From: CAVYPR01 sp052145775
GTDB taxonomy: Bacteria; Actinomycetota; Acidimicrobiia; Acidimicrobiales; RAAP-2
DNA length: 36,572 nucleotides
Reading direction: 5' to 3'
Assembly (NCBI GenBank): GCA_052145775.1
Contig: JBKQNY010000162.1
Span: forward strand, 1 to 36,572
Numbering within the stretch: position 1 is the stretch's first letter; each line of letters opens with the position of its first letter. A program made the position numbers and the translations under genes. Below the pieces are notes generated by a model that made no database searches, was not told the DNA's origin, and saw only the letters and a program-made list of their open reading frames with translations. Positions 23,700 to 30,117 of this stretch are shown here, piece after piece.

Positions 23700-25252
23700 A
23701 GCGGCACGTTCCCGTGCTTGCGGCGGGGCAGCTCCTCGCGCTTGGAGGCCAGGAGGGCCAGCGCACGGCTGAGGACCTTGCGGGTGTCGGCCGGCGAGAT
23801 GACGTCGTCCACGTACCCCCGCTCGGCGGCGATGTAGGGGGTGGCGTAGCGCTCGGTGTACTCCTCGACCAGCTCGGCCCGCCGGGCCACCGGGTCGGCC
23901 GCCTCGGTGAGCTCCCGGCGGTAGACGATCTCGACCGCGCCCTGGGGCCCCATCACCGCCAGCTCGGCCGACGGCCAGGCGTAGGCCAGGTCGGCCCCGA
24001 TCGACTTGGAGTTCATGACCACGTAGGCCCCGCCGTAGGCCTTGCGGGTGATGATCTGGACCCGGGGGACCGTGGCCTCGCAGTAGGCGTAGAGGAGCTT
24101 CGCCCCGTGGCGGATGATGCCGCCGTACTCCTGGTCGGTCCCGGGCATGAAGCCCGGCACGTCGACGAAGGTCACCAGCGGGATGTTGAAGGCGTCGCAG
24201 GTGCGGACGAACCGGGCCGCCTTCTCCGACGAGTCGATGTCGAGCACCCCGGCCAGCACCGCCGGCTGGTTCCCCACCACCCCCACGACCCGGCCGTCGA
24301 TGCGGGCGAAGCCGCAGGTGATCGACATGGCCCAGTGGGCGTGGACCTCCATGTAGTCCCCGTCGTCGACGACGGCGGTGATGACCTTCTTCATGTCGTA
24401 GGGCTGGTTCGGCGAGGCCGGCATGAGGTCGATGAGCTCGGGGGTCTCGCGCTCGGGGTCGTCCCCGGTCACCACCGGCGGGGGCGGCTCGAGGTTGTTC
24501 GAGGGCAGGAAGGAAAGGAGGTAGCGGACGTCGTCGAGGCACGCCTTCTCGTCGGCCGAGACGAAGGTGGCCACCCCCGACTTGGTGGCGTGGCTCATGG
24601 CCCCGCCCAGCTCCTCGAGGGTCACGTCCTCGCCGGTCACGGTCTTCACCACGTCGGGGCCGGTGATGAACATGTGCGAGGTGCCCTGCACCATGAAGAC
24701 GAAGTCGGTCATGGCCGGGGAGTACACGGCGCCACCGGCGCAGGGTCCGAGGATCACGCTGATCTGGGGGATCACCCCCGACGCCGAGACGTTGCGGTGG
24801 AAGATGCCGCCGTAGCAGTGGAGCGAGACCACGCCCTCCTGGATGCGGGCCCCGGCCCCGTCGTTGAGGCCGATCATGGGCACGCCGGTGGAGGCGGCCA
24901 GGTCCATCACCTTGTGGATCTTCTCGGCGAACACCTCGCCCAGGGCCCCGCCGAAGACGGTGAAGTCCTGGCTGAAGACGCAGACCCGGCGGCCGTCGAC
25001 GGTGCCGAAGCCGGTCACCACGCCGTCGGTGTAGGGGCGGTTCTCCTCGAGCCCCATCCCGTGGGCCCGGTGGCGGGCCAGCATGTCGAGCTCGCAGAAG
25101 GAGCCCTCGTCGAGGAGGTAGTCGATCCGCTCCCGGGCCGTCATCTTGCCCTTGGCGTGCTGGCGCTCGACGGCGCGGGGGCTGCCGGCGTGCAGGGCCT
25201 CCTCCTTGCGGGCGGACAGGTCCTCCAGACGTTGGGTCATCGTGTGGTCCAC
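23696..25252 (-). CDS. pccB: Acyl-CoA carboxylase carboxyltransferase beta subunit (propionyl-CoA type)
   Basis: 518 aa, carboxyltransferase subunit that moves carboxyl from biotin to propionyl-CoA (or acetyl-/butyryl-CoA). Motifs: HAKGKMTARERIDYLLDEGSF, FGGALGEVFAEKIHKVMDLA, GLNDGAGARIQEGV, ILGPCAGGAVYSPA (oxyanion glycines), HATKSGVATF, then the C-terminal crotonase-like half with VVGNQPAVLAGVLDIDSSEKAARF, FVDVPGFMPGTDQEYGGIIRHGAKLLYA and RKAYGGAYVVMNSK. Start: the GTG at 25252 lies 7 nt after a TAGCCT -10-like element with no SD; an ATG at 25240 is the alternative. The biotin/BC alpha subunit is not in the window. With Ecm and the epimerase it links propionyl-CoA to methylmalonyl-CoA and succinyl-CoA. 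Confidence 0.94.
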   Translation of the reverse strand: MDHTMTQRLEDLSARKEEALHAGSPRAVERQHAKGKMTARERIDYLLDEGSFCELDMLARHRAHGMGLEENRPYTDGVVTGFGTVDGRRVCVFSQDFTVFGGALGEVFAEKIHKVMDLAASTGVPMIGLNDGAGARIQEGVVSLHCYGGIFHRNVSASGVIPQISVILGPCAGGAVYSPAMTDFVFMVQGTSHMFITGPDVVKTVTGEDVTLEELGGAMSHATKSGVATFVSADEKACLDDVRYLLSFLPSNNLEPPPPVVTGDDPERETPELIDLMPASPNQPYDMKKVITAVVDDGDYMEVHAHWAMSITCGFARIDGRVVGVVGNQPAVLAGVLDIDSSEKAARFVRTCDAFNIPLVTFVDVPGFMPGTDQEYGGIIRHGAKLLYAYCEATVPRVQIITRKAYGGAYVVMNSKSIGADLAYAWPSAELAVMGPQGAVEIVYRRELTEAADPVARRAELVEEYTERYATPYIAAERGYVDDVISPADTRKVLSRALALLASKREELPRRKHGNVPL

Positions 25253-25259
25253 GGGCCGA

Positions 25260-25265
25260 AGGCTA
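25260..25265 (-). promoter_or_regulatory. -10 element TAGCCT for pccB (leaderless)
   Basis: Minus-strand TAGCCT ends 7 nt before the GTG at 25252. The divergent metallothionein gene starts at 25379, so the two promoters share about 125 bp. Confidence 0.45.
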
Positions 25266-25378
25266 CCCGTCGCCGCAGAAGCGACGCACGGTCGCCGTCG
25301 TCCCGGTTGTCCGGATCGCCTCGTCGGGCGGGGCCGGTACGCTCGGGTCCGGAGCCGAGCGGCAAGGAGGTGGCCGAG

Positions 25379-25543
25379 ATGCCCACCTACACCCAAGGAG
25401 TGGTCCTCACCTGCACCCACGAGGAGTGCGACTGCCGGGTCGTGATTGAGCGCGAGTGCACCTGCGAGGGCGTCACCGAGGACTCGGTCTACACCTGCGC
25501 CTGCGGCGCCCCTCTGTTGCCCGTCACCGGCGGGGGCGGCTGA
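25379..25543 (+). CDS. mymT: MymT-like metallothionein
   Basis: 54 aa, seven cysteines: Cys12, 17, 19, 27, 29, 40 and 42, plus His14, in the order C-x4-C-x-C, C-x-C, C-x-C. The pattern TCTHEECDCRVVIERECTC followed by YTCACGAPL-PV matches the mycobacterial copper metallothionein MymT (TCSHEGCGCRVRIEVPCHC, then YRCTCGDELAPV, recalled from memory). Expected role: cytoplasmic Cu(I) buffering, possibly other soft metals. The ATG at 25379 has a strong AAGGAGG 8 nt upstream, one of the best ribosome binding sites in the window, and TACGCT (25338-25343) is a candidate -10. Its last 20 bp overlap the 3' end of the Cys-rich BlaI-type repressor on the other strand. No metal-box operator was recognised. 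Confidence 0.92.
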   Translation: MPTYTQGVVLTCTHEECDCRVVIERECTCEGVTEDSVYTCACGAPLLPVTGGGG

Positions 25544-25973
25544 GCCCCGGACCCCCGTCCACGGCCCGGGCCAGGGCGGCGCGCTCGGTGGGGTTGGCCC
25601 GGCGGACGAACTCGGCCAGGGCGTCCTCGGGCGCAGCCGTCGTCCACAGCGCCTCGCGCATGAGGACGGCCACGTGCTCGGCCCTTGAGGTGGTCGCCGA
25701 GAACCGCACCGAGCGCCCCTCGTGACGGCGGCGCACGATGCCCTTCCTCGAGAGGCGCTCGAGAGTGGTGGCGATCGTGGTCGGGGCGCGGCTCCCGAGC
25801 CGGTCCCTGACCGCCCGCGCGCTCAGCTCGGCGCCGCCGGCGTCCCAGAGCACCTCCATCACCTGCTGCTCGAGCTCGCGGAGGCGGACGGACCCGCACC
25901 GGCAGCCCGCGCCGCAGCCGCACGGTGTGCAGGTGCAGACGGGGTTGTCGCAGGAGCCCGCCGCTGACGCCAT
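25524..25973 (-). CDS. BlaI/MecI/CopY-type repressor with metallothionein-like N-terminal arm
   Basis: 149 aa. Residues 29-105 form a BlaI/MecI/CopY winged helix (RLRELEQQVMEVLWDAGG, ARAVRDRLGSRAPTTIATTL, LERLSRKGIVRRRHEGRSVRF). In front lies an unusual arm with seven Cys in 19 residues: Cys8, 13, 15, 18, 20, 24 and 26 (CDNPVCTCTPCGCGAGCRCG), not part of standard BlaI. CopY repressors have a Cys motif, but at the C-terminus (CxCx4CxC). Inference: the arm binds a soft metal such as Cu(I) and controls DNA binding, with the convergent metallothionein gene a likely target. The ATG at 25973 lies 32 nt downstream of the epimerase stop, same strand. The C-terminal dimer region (about 105-149) contains no obvious protease-cleavage site. 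Confidence 0.85.
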   Translation of the reverse strand: MASAAGSCDNPVCTCTPCGCGAGCRCGSVRLRELEQQVMEVLWDAGGAELSARAVRDRLGSRAPTTIATTLERLSRKGIVRRRHEGRSVRFSATTSRAEHVAVLMREALWTTAAPEDALAEFVRRANPTERAALARAVDGGPGLSRPRR

Positions 25974-26005
25974 GGCGCGGTGTCCCGAGCCGACCGGGCC
26001 CGGGC

Positions 26006-26410
26006 CTACTCCTGCACCAGTTCGATCAGGGTGCCGAACGAGGCCTTGGGATGGACGAAGGCGACGGTCGTCCCGCGGGAGCCCGGACGCGGCACCTCGT
26101 CGATCACCCGGCCGCCGTGGTCCTTCACCGACTGGAGGGCGACCGCGCAGTCGTCCACGCGGTAGCCGACGTGGTGGAGCCCCTCTCCCTTGTTGGCCAG
26201 GTACTTGGCCACCGGCGAGTCCTCGCGCACGGGGGTGAGCAGCTGGACGTAGGAGTCGGCCACCTGCAGGAGGACCTCCTCCACCCCGTCGCGCTCGACG
26301 ACCTCGCGGTGGGCCACTTTCGCCCCGAACACCTCGGTGTACCACGCCACCGCGGCTGTCAGGTCGCGCACGGCGATGGCCACGTGGTCGATCTCGGTCA
26401 GCACGGTCAT
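26006..26410 (-). CDS. mce: Methylmalonyl-CoA/ethylmalonyl-CoA epimerase
   Basis: 134 aa vicinal-oxygen-chelate protein. It inverts the C2 centre of methylmalonyl-CoA; in ethylmalonyl-CoA pathway organisms the same enzyme also acts on ethylmalonyl-CoA. Features: EIDHVAIAVRDL with metal ligand His9, GLHHVGYRVDD with His80, and GTLIELVQ with Glu130, as well as the YxxxFGA repeat. Length is standard. The ATG at 26410 overlaps the ccr stop by 4 nt (ATGA), which ties it to crotonyl-CoA carboxylase/reductase and supports the ethylmalonyl-CoA role. Confidence 0.94.
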   Translation of the reverse strand: MTVLTEIDHVAIAVRDLTAAVAWYTEVFGAKVAHREVVERDGVEEVLLQVADSYVQLLTPVREDSPVAKYLANKGEGLHHVGYRVDDCAVALQSVKDHGGRVIDEVPRPGSRGTTVAFVHPKASFGTLIELVQE

Positions 26411-27744
26411 CCCTTCCTGCGGAACAGCGTCAGGCGATCCTCGCCGACCCGCGCCCGTAGCTCGGGGTCCTCGACCCCCAGCCCCTCGCCAGGGGCCAGG
26501 CAGAGCACCCCGATCTTCCCCTCGTGGAGGTTCTTGTGCACCTGGGCCGCGGCCTCGCCCACCTCGGTCAGGGGGAAGACGGCCGACAGGGGCGGGAGGA
26601 TCTTGCCCTCGCAGACCAGCCGGTTGGCGTCCCAGGCCTCGCGGTAGTTGGCGAAGTGCGACCCCTTGATGGTCTTGAGCTTCATCCACAGGTGGCGGTT
26701 GTCGTACTCGATCATGTAGCCCGAGGTGGCGGCGCAGGTGACGATGGTGCCGGCCCGCTTGCAGGCGAAGACCGAGGCGCCCATGGTCTGGCGGCCGGGG
26801 TGCTCGAAGACGATCTCGGGGTCGTCGCCGACGAGCGCCCGCACGTCCTTGCCGAACCGGCGCCACTCCGACTCGTCCTGGGTGTGCTCGTCCTTCCAGA
26901 AGCGGTAGCCGGCGGCCCGGCGGTCGATGACCGCCTCCACCCCCAGCTCGTGCAGGAGGCCCACCTTCTGCTCGGAGGAGACGACCCCGACCGGGATCCC
27001 GCCGGCGTTCAGCACGTACTGGACGGCGAAGCTCCCCAACCCCCCGCTCGCCCCCCACACCAGCACGCGGTCCCCCTGGGTGACGGGGGCGCCGTTGTGC
27101 GAGACCAGCATGCGGTAGGCGGTCGAGTTGCACAGGGCGTTGACCGCCGCCTCCTCCCAGGTGAGGTGGGCGGGTTTGGGCATCAGCTGGTTGGCCTTCA
27201 CCACGGCGATGTCGGCCAGCCCGCCGAAGTTCGACTCGAACCCCCAGATCCGCTGGTTGGCGGCGAGCATCGAGTCGTCGTGGGCCGAGGGGTCCTGGTC
27301 GTCGACGTAGTTGCAGTGCACCGTGACCCGGTCGCCCGGCTTCCACCGCCGCACGAGCGAGCCGGTCCGCAGCACCACCCCCGAGGCGTCGGAGCCCACC
27401 ACGTGGTGGTCGAGGGCGTGGCGAGCCCCCCAGACGCTCTCCTTGCCCAGGCGGTCCAAGAACCCGAAAGTGGGGAGGGGCTCGAAGATCGAGGTCCACA
27501 CGGTGTTGAAGTTGATCGACGAGGCCATCACGGCCACGTAGGCCTCGTCGGGGGCGAGCTCGGGCAGGGGGACCTCGCCCACGTGGAGGGACTTGCGGGG
27601 GTCCTTCTCCTCCGAGGGCATCCCCTCGAACATCGCGGTGTCCTGGCGGCGGACGAAGGCGGCCCGGTAGCGGTCGGGCAGTGGGAGGCCGGCCAGCTCG
27701 TCGCCCCCGGCCCCGGCGAGGGCGGCCTCGAGGATGTCGGTCAT
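26407..27744 (-). CDS. ccr: Crotonyl-CoA carboxylase/reductase
   Basis: 445 aa, MDR family. It reduces crotonyl-CoA with NADPH while fixing CO2 to give (2S)-ethylmalonyl-CoA, the signature reaction of the ethylmalonyl-CoA pathway. The CO2-pocket residues known from Kitasatospora Ccr (Asn81, Phe170, Glu171, His365) are matched by Asn80 (SSINFNTVWTSIF), Phe169-Glu170 (RIWGFESNFGG) and His363 (GSHFANYREAW). The NADPH motif is WGASGGLGSFAVQY, with the long Ccr-type insertions (GYRFWKDEHTQDESEWRRFGK). The ATG at 27744 has TATCGT 8 nt upstream and no SD, so it is probably leaderless. It is divergent from the acetyl-CoA acetyltransferase gene. Confidence 0.96.
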   Translation of the reverse strand: MTDILEAALAGAGGDELAGLPLPDRYRAAFVRRQDTAMFEGMPSEEKDPRKSLHVGEVPLPELAPDEAYVAVMASSINFNTVWTSIFEPLPTFGFLDRLGKESVWGARHALDHHVVGSDASGVVLRTGSLVRRWKPGDRVTVHCNYVDDQDPSAHDDSMLAANQRIWGFESNFGGLADIAVVKANQLMPKPAHLTWEEAAVNALCNSTAYRMLVSHNGAPVTQGDRVLVWGASGGLGSFAVQYVLNAGGIPVGVVSSEQKVGLLHELGVEAVIDRRAAGYRFWKDEHTQDESEWRRFGKDVRALVGDDPEIVFEHPGRQTMGASVFACKRAGTIVTCAATSGYMIEYDNRHLWMKLKTIKGSHFANYREAWDANRLVCEGKILPPLSAVFPLTEVGEAAAQVHKNLHEGKIGVLCLAPGEGLGVEDPELRARVGEDRLTLFRRKG

Positions 27745-27752
27745 GGGCACCG

Positions 27753-27758
27753 ACGATA
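27753..27758 (-). promoter_or_regulatory. -10 element TATCGT for ccr (leaderless)
   Basis: Minus-strand TATCGT ends 8 nt before the ATG at 27744. The 79-bp intergenic region serves both ccr and the divergent thiolase gene. Confidence 0.45.
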
Positions 27759-27768
27759 GTGGACGCCG

Positions 27769-27774
27769 TAGAAT
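27769..27774 (+). promoter_or_regulatory. -10 element TAGAAT for the acetyl-CoA acetyltransferase gene
   Basis: TAGAAT lies 49 nt before the ATG at 27824, which has a GGAGGA ribosome binding site. The -35 is not convincing. Confidence 0.4.
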
Positions 27775-27823
27775 GCGATACCGCCCGGTAACCCGCCGGG
27801 CTGCACCCGCTCGGAGGAACGCC

Positions 27824-29002
27824 ATGCCCGGTTCGGTCGTCGTCGCAGGGGCCCGCACCCCCATCGGCAAGCTCTCGGGGGCCCTGGCCGGGTTCCCGGC
27901 CGTGGACCTGGGCGGCTTCGCCATCGCCGCCGCCCTGGAGCGGGCCGGCCTCTCCGGCGACCAGGTGGACTACGTGATCATGGGACAGGTGATCCTGGCC
28001 GGCGCCGGCCAGATCACGGCCCGCCAGGCGGCGTTCAAGGGCGGCGTCCCGCTGAGCGTCCCGGCCACCACCGTGAACAAGGTGTGCCTGTCGGGGCTCA
28101 ACGCCATCTACCTGGCCGACCAGATGATCAACGCCGGTGACGCCGAGATCGTGGTGGCGGGGGGCATGGAGTCGATGACCGGGGCCCCGCACCTGCTGCC
28201 CGGGGCACGCTCGGGCTACCGCCTGGGCGACGCCACCCTGGTCGACACGATGATGTACGACGGCCTCACCTGCGCCTTCGACGAGTGCGCCATGGGGCTG
28301 GCCACCGAGCGCTACAACCAGGTGGCCCGCATCAGCCGCGAGCGCCAGGACGCCTTCGCCGCCGCCTCCCACGAGAAGGCGGCCAACGCCACCAAGGAGG
28401 GGCGGCTGGCCGAGGAGATCGTGGCGGTGACGGTCCCCCAGCGCAAGGTCGACCCGATCGTGGTCGACACCGATGAGGGCATCCGGCCCGGTACCACCGC
28501 CGAATCCCTGGGGCAGCTCAAGCCGGCCTTCGACAAGGCGGGCACCATCACCGCCGGCAACGCCTCGCAGATCTCCGACGGCGGGGCGGCGGTTGTGGTC
28601 ATGTCGCCGGCCCGGGCCGCCGCCCTCGGCCTCACCCCGCTGGGCGAGCTCGTCGGCTACGGCCAGGTGGCCGGCCCGGACACCTCGCTGCTCACCCAGC
28701 CCTCGAGGGCGATCGCCAAGGCCCTCGAGCGCGCCGGCCGGAACCTCGGCGACGTCGACCTCTTCGAGATCAACGAGGCCTTCGCCGCCGTCGGCCTGGC
28801 CTCGGCCGACGACCTGGGCATCGACGAGAAGAAGCTCAACGTGAACGGGGGGGCCATCGCCCTCGGCCACCCGGTGGGGATGTCGGGGACCCGGGTGGCC
28901 CTGACCGCCCTGATGGAGCTGCGGCGGCGGGGCGGGGGGCTGGCCGCCGTCGCCCTGTGCGGCGGCGGGGGCCAGGGCGACGCCGCCATCTTCAGCGCCT
29001 GA
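27824..29002 (+). CDS. atoB: Acetyl-CoA acetyltransferase (thiolase II)
   Basis: 392 aa thiolase. It condenses two acetyl-CoA to acetoacetyl-CoA or runs in reverse. Motifs: ARTPIGKLSGALAGFP, NKVCLSGLNA with nucleophile Cys88, EIVVAGGMESMTGAPHLL, ECAMGLATERY, NASQISDGGAAVVV, EINEAFAA, GGAIALGHPVGMSGTR with His349, and LCGGGGQGDAAIF with Cys379. The ATG start has GGAGGA about 6 nt upstream. It sits divergent to ccr and converges on the SixA-like gene. Together with HbdA it supplies acetoacetyl-CoA and 3-hydroxybutyryl-CoA to Ccr. Length and active-site residues are normal. Confidence 0.95.
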   Translation: MPGSVVVAGARTPIGKLSGALAGFPAVDLGGFAIAAALERAGLSGDQVDYVIMGQVILAGAGQITARQAAFKGGVPLSVPATTVNKVCLSGLNAIYLADQMINAGDAEIVVAGGMESMTGAPHLLPGARSGYRLGDATLVDTMMYDGLTCAFDECAMGLATERYNQVARISRERQDAFAAASHEKAANATKEGRLAEEIVAVTVPQRKVDPIVVDTDEGIRPGTTAESLGQLKPAFDKAGTITAGNASQISDGGAAVVVMSPARAAALGLTPLGELVGYGQVAGPDTSLLTQPSRAIAKALERAGRNLGDVDLFEINEAFAAVGLASADDLGIDEKKLNVNGGAIALGHPVGMSGTRVALTALMELRRRGGGLAAVALCGGGGQGDAAIFSA

Positions 29003-29009
29003 CGGCGGC

Positions 29010-29021
29010 CTGAGCGCTCAG
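29010..29021. terminator. Palindrome between convergent stops
   Basis: CTGAGCGCTCAG is a perfect 12-nt palindrome just after the thiolase stop and covering the stop codon of the SixA-like gene (29018-29020). A bidirectional 3'-end role is possible, but a hairpin without a loop spacer is weak. Confidence 0.25.
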
Positions 29022-29524
29022 AAGGGCGGGCTGAACAGACCGACCAAAGAGCCGGTGCCCTGCTCGACGTCGGCCCAGCGCACAGCGGGCAGGCGGTAGA
29101 CGGCGAGGGCGCAGGTGGGGAACGCCCGCCGCTCGTCGCGCTTCTTCTCGAGCGAGACGGCGAGGATCTGGGCGGTCGGATTGTGGCCCACCACCATCAC
29201 CGTGGCGATCCCGTCGTCCAGCGCGCGCAGCTCGTCGATGACCTCCTCGGGCGTGGCGTCGTAGAGGGCGCGGCGGTACTCGACCGGCGGGTCCCCGAGG
29301 CCTGGGAGGACCCGCTCGGCGGTCTGGACCGTGCGCACCGCCGTCGAGCACAGGACGAGCCCCGGCAGGTCGGCGGCCTTGAAGCCGAGCCGGTCGGCCT
29401 CGAGCCGGCGGGCCAGGGCGTCGGCGTCGCGCCGGCCCCGGGGGGCCAGCGGCCGCTCGTGGTCGGTCTTGCCGACGGGAGGGTCGGGGACGGTCTTGGC
29501 GTGGCGCAGCAGCCAGAGGTTCAC
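29018..29524 (-). CDS. SixA-like histidine phosphatase
   Basis: 168 aa, histidine phosphatase superfamily. The catalytic RHG-type motif is LWLLRHAKTVPD near the N-terminus, followed by RPLAPRGRRDADALARRL, VLCSTAVRTVQTAERV, and VMVVGHNPTA with the second catalytic His. SixA-type proteins remove phosphate from phosphohistidine (for example on HPt domains or PTS NPr). The GTG start at 29524 overlaps the recR stop by 4 nt (GTGA), so it closes the dnaX-recR transcript. The target is unknown. Confidence 0.88.
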   Translation of the reverse strand: MNLWLLRHAKTVPDPPVGKTDHERPLAPRGRRDADALARRLEADRLGFKAADLPGLVLCSTAVRTVQTAERVLPGLGDPPVEYRRALYDATPEEVIDELRALDDGIATVMVVGHNPTAQILAVSLEKKRDERRAFPTCALAVYRLPAVRWADVEQGTGSLVGLFSPPF

Positions 29525-30117
29525 AGGTCCCGCCGCCCCTCGATGGCCCGCCCGAGCGTCAGCTCGTCGGCGTACTCGAGGTCCCCCCCGACCGGCAGCC
29601 CGCTGGCGATGCGGGTCACCCTGATGCCCAGCGGGCCGAGCTGTCGGGCGAGGTACATGGCCGTGGCCTCACCCTCGAGGTTGGGGTTGGTGCACAGGAT
29701 GACCTCCTTGACCTCCCCGCCCTCGACGCGGTCCATGAGCTCGCGCACCCGCAGCTGCTCGGGCCCGACGCCCTCCAGCGGGTTGAGCGACCCCTGCAGC
29801 ACGTGGTAGCGGCCGCGGAACCGCTGGGTCCGCTCGACGGCGACGATGTCGCGGGGATCCTCCACCACGCAGACGGTCGCCGCCTCCCGCCGCTCGTCGA
29901 GACAGATCTCGCAGAGGCCCCCGCCCTCGGCCACGTTGAAGCAGAGCGTGCACAAGGTGGTGCGCTCCTTCACCGCCACGATCGCCTCCGAGAGGCGCAG
30001 CGCGTCTTCGGCCGGCACCTTCAGCAGGTGGAAGGCGAGCCGTTGGGCCGACTTGGGCCCGATGCCGGGGAGGCGTCCCAACTCGTCGATGAGCGCCCTG
30101 AGCGGACCGGTGTACAC
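29521..30117 (-). CDS. recR: Recombination protein RecR
   Basis: 198 aa. RecR clamps DNA with RecO/RecF and promotes RecA loading in gap repair. It has the helix-hairpin-helix LPGIGPKSAQRLAFHLL (16-32), a C4 zinc finger Cys56, Cys59, Cys69, Cys72 (LCTLCFNVAEGGGLCEIC), and the Toprim domain with VCVVEDPRDIVAVERT, YHVLQGSLNPLEGVGP and EVILCTNPNLEGEATAMYL. The GTG at 30117 follows the dnaX stop with no intervening base. The dnaX-recR order is conserved across many bacteria. Length is normal. Confidence 0.96.
   Translation of the reverse strand: MYTGPLRALIDELGRLPGIGPKSAQRLAFHLLKVPAEDALRLSEAIVAVKERTTLCTLCFNVAEGGGLCEICLDERREAATVCVVEDPRDIVAVERTQRFRGRYHVLQGSLNPLEGVGPEQLRVRELMDRVEGGEVKEVILCTNPNLEGEATAMYLARQLGPLGIRVTRIASGLPVGGDLEYADELTLGRAIEGRRDL

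Noticed and set aside
23612..25543. A 643-residue plus-strand open frame antisense to pccB
   Set aside because: Composition (Val/Gly/His/Asp repeats) is that of a complementary-strand shadow of pccB; only its last 54 residues, from ATG 25379 with a strong SD, are a real gene (the metallothionein).
26006..28870. A 954-residue minus-strand open frame ending in the epimerase
   Set aside because: It crosses the divergent ccr and thiolase starts and is antisense to the thiolase; only the 134-residue epimerase from ATG 26410 is family-like.
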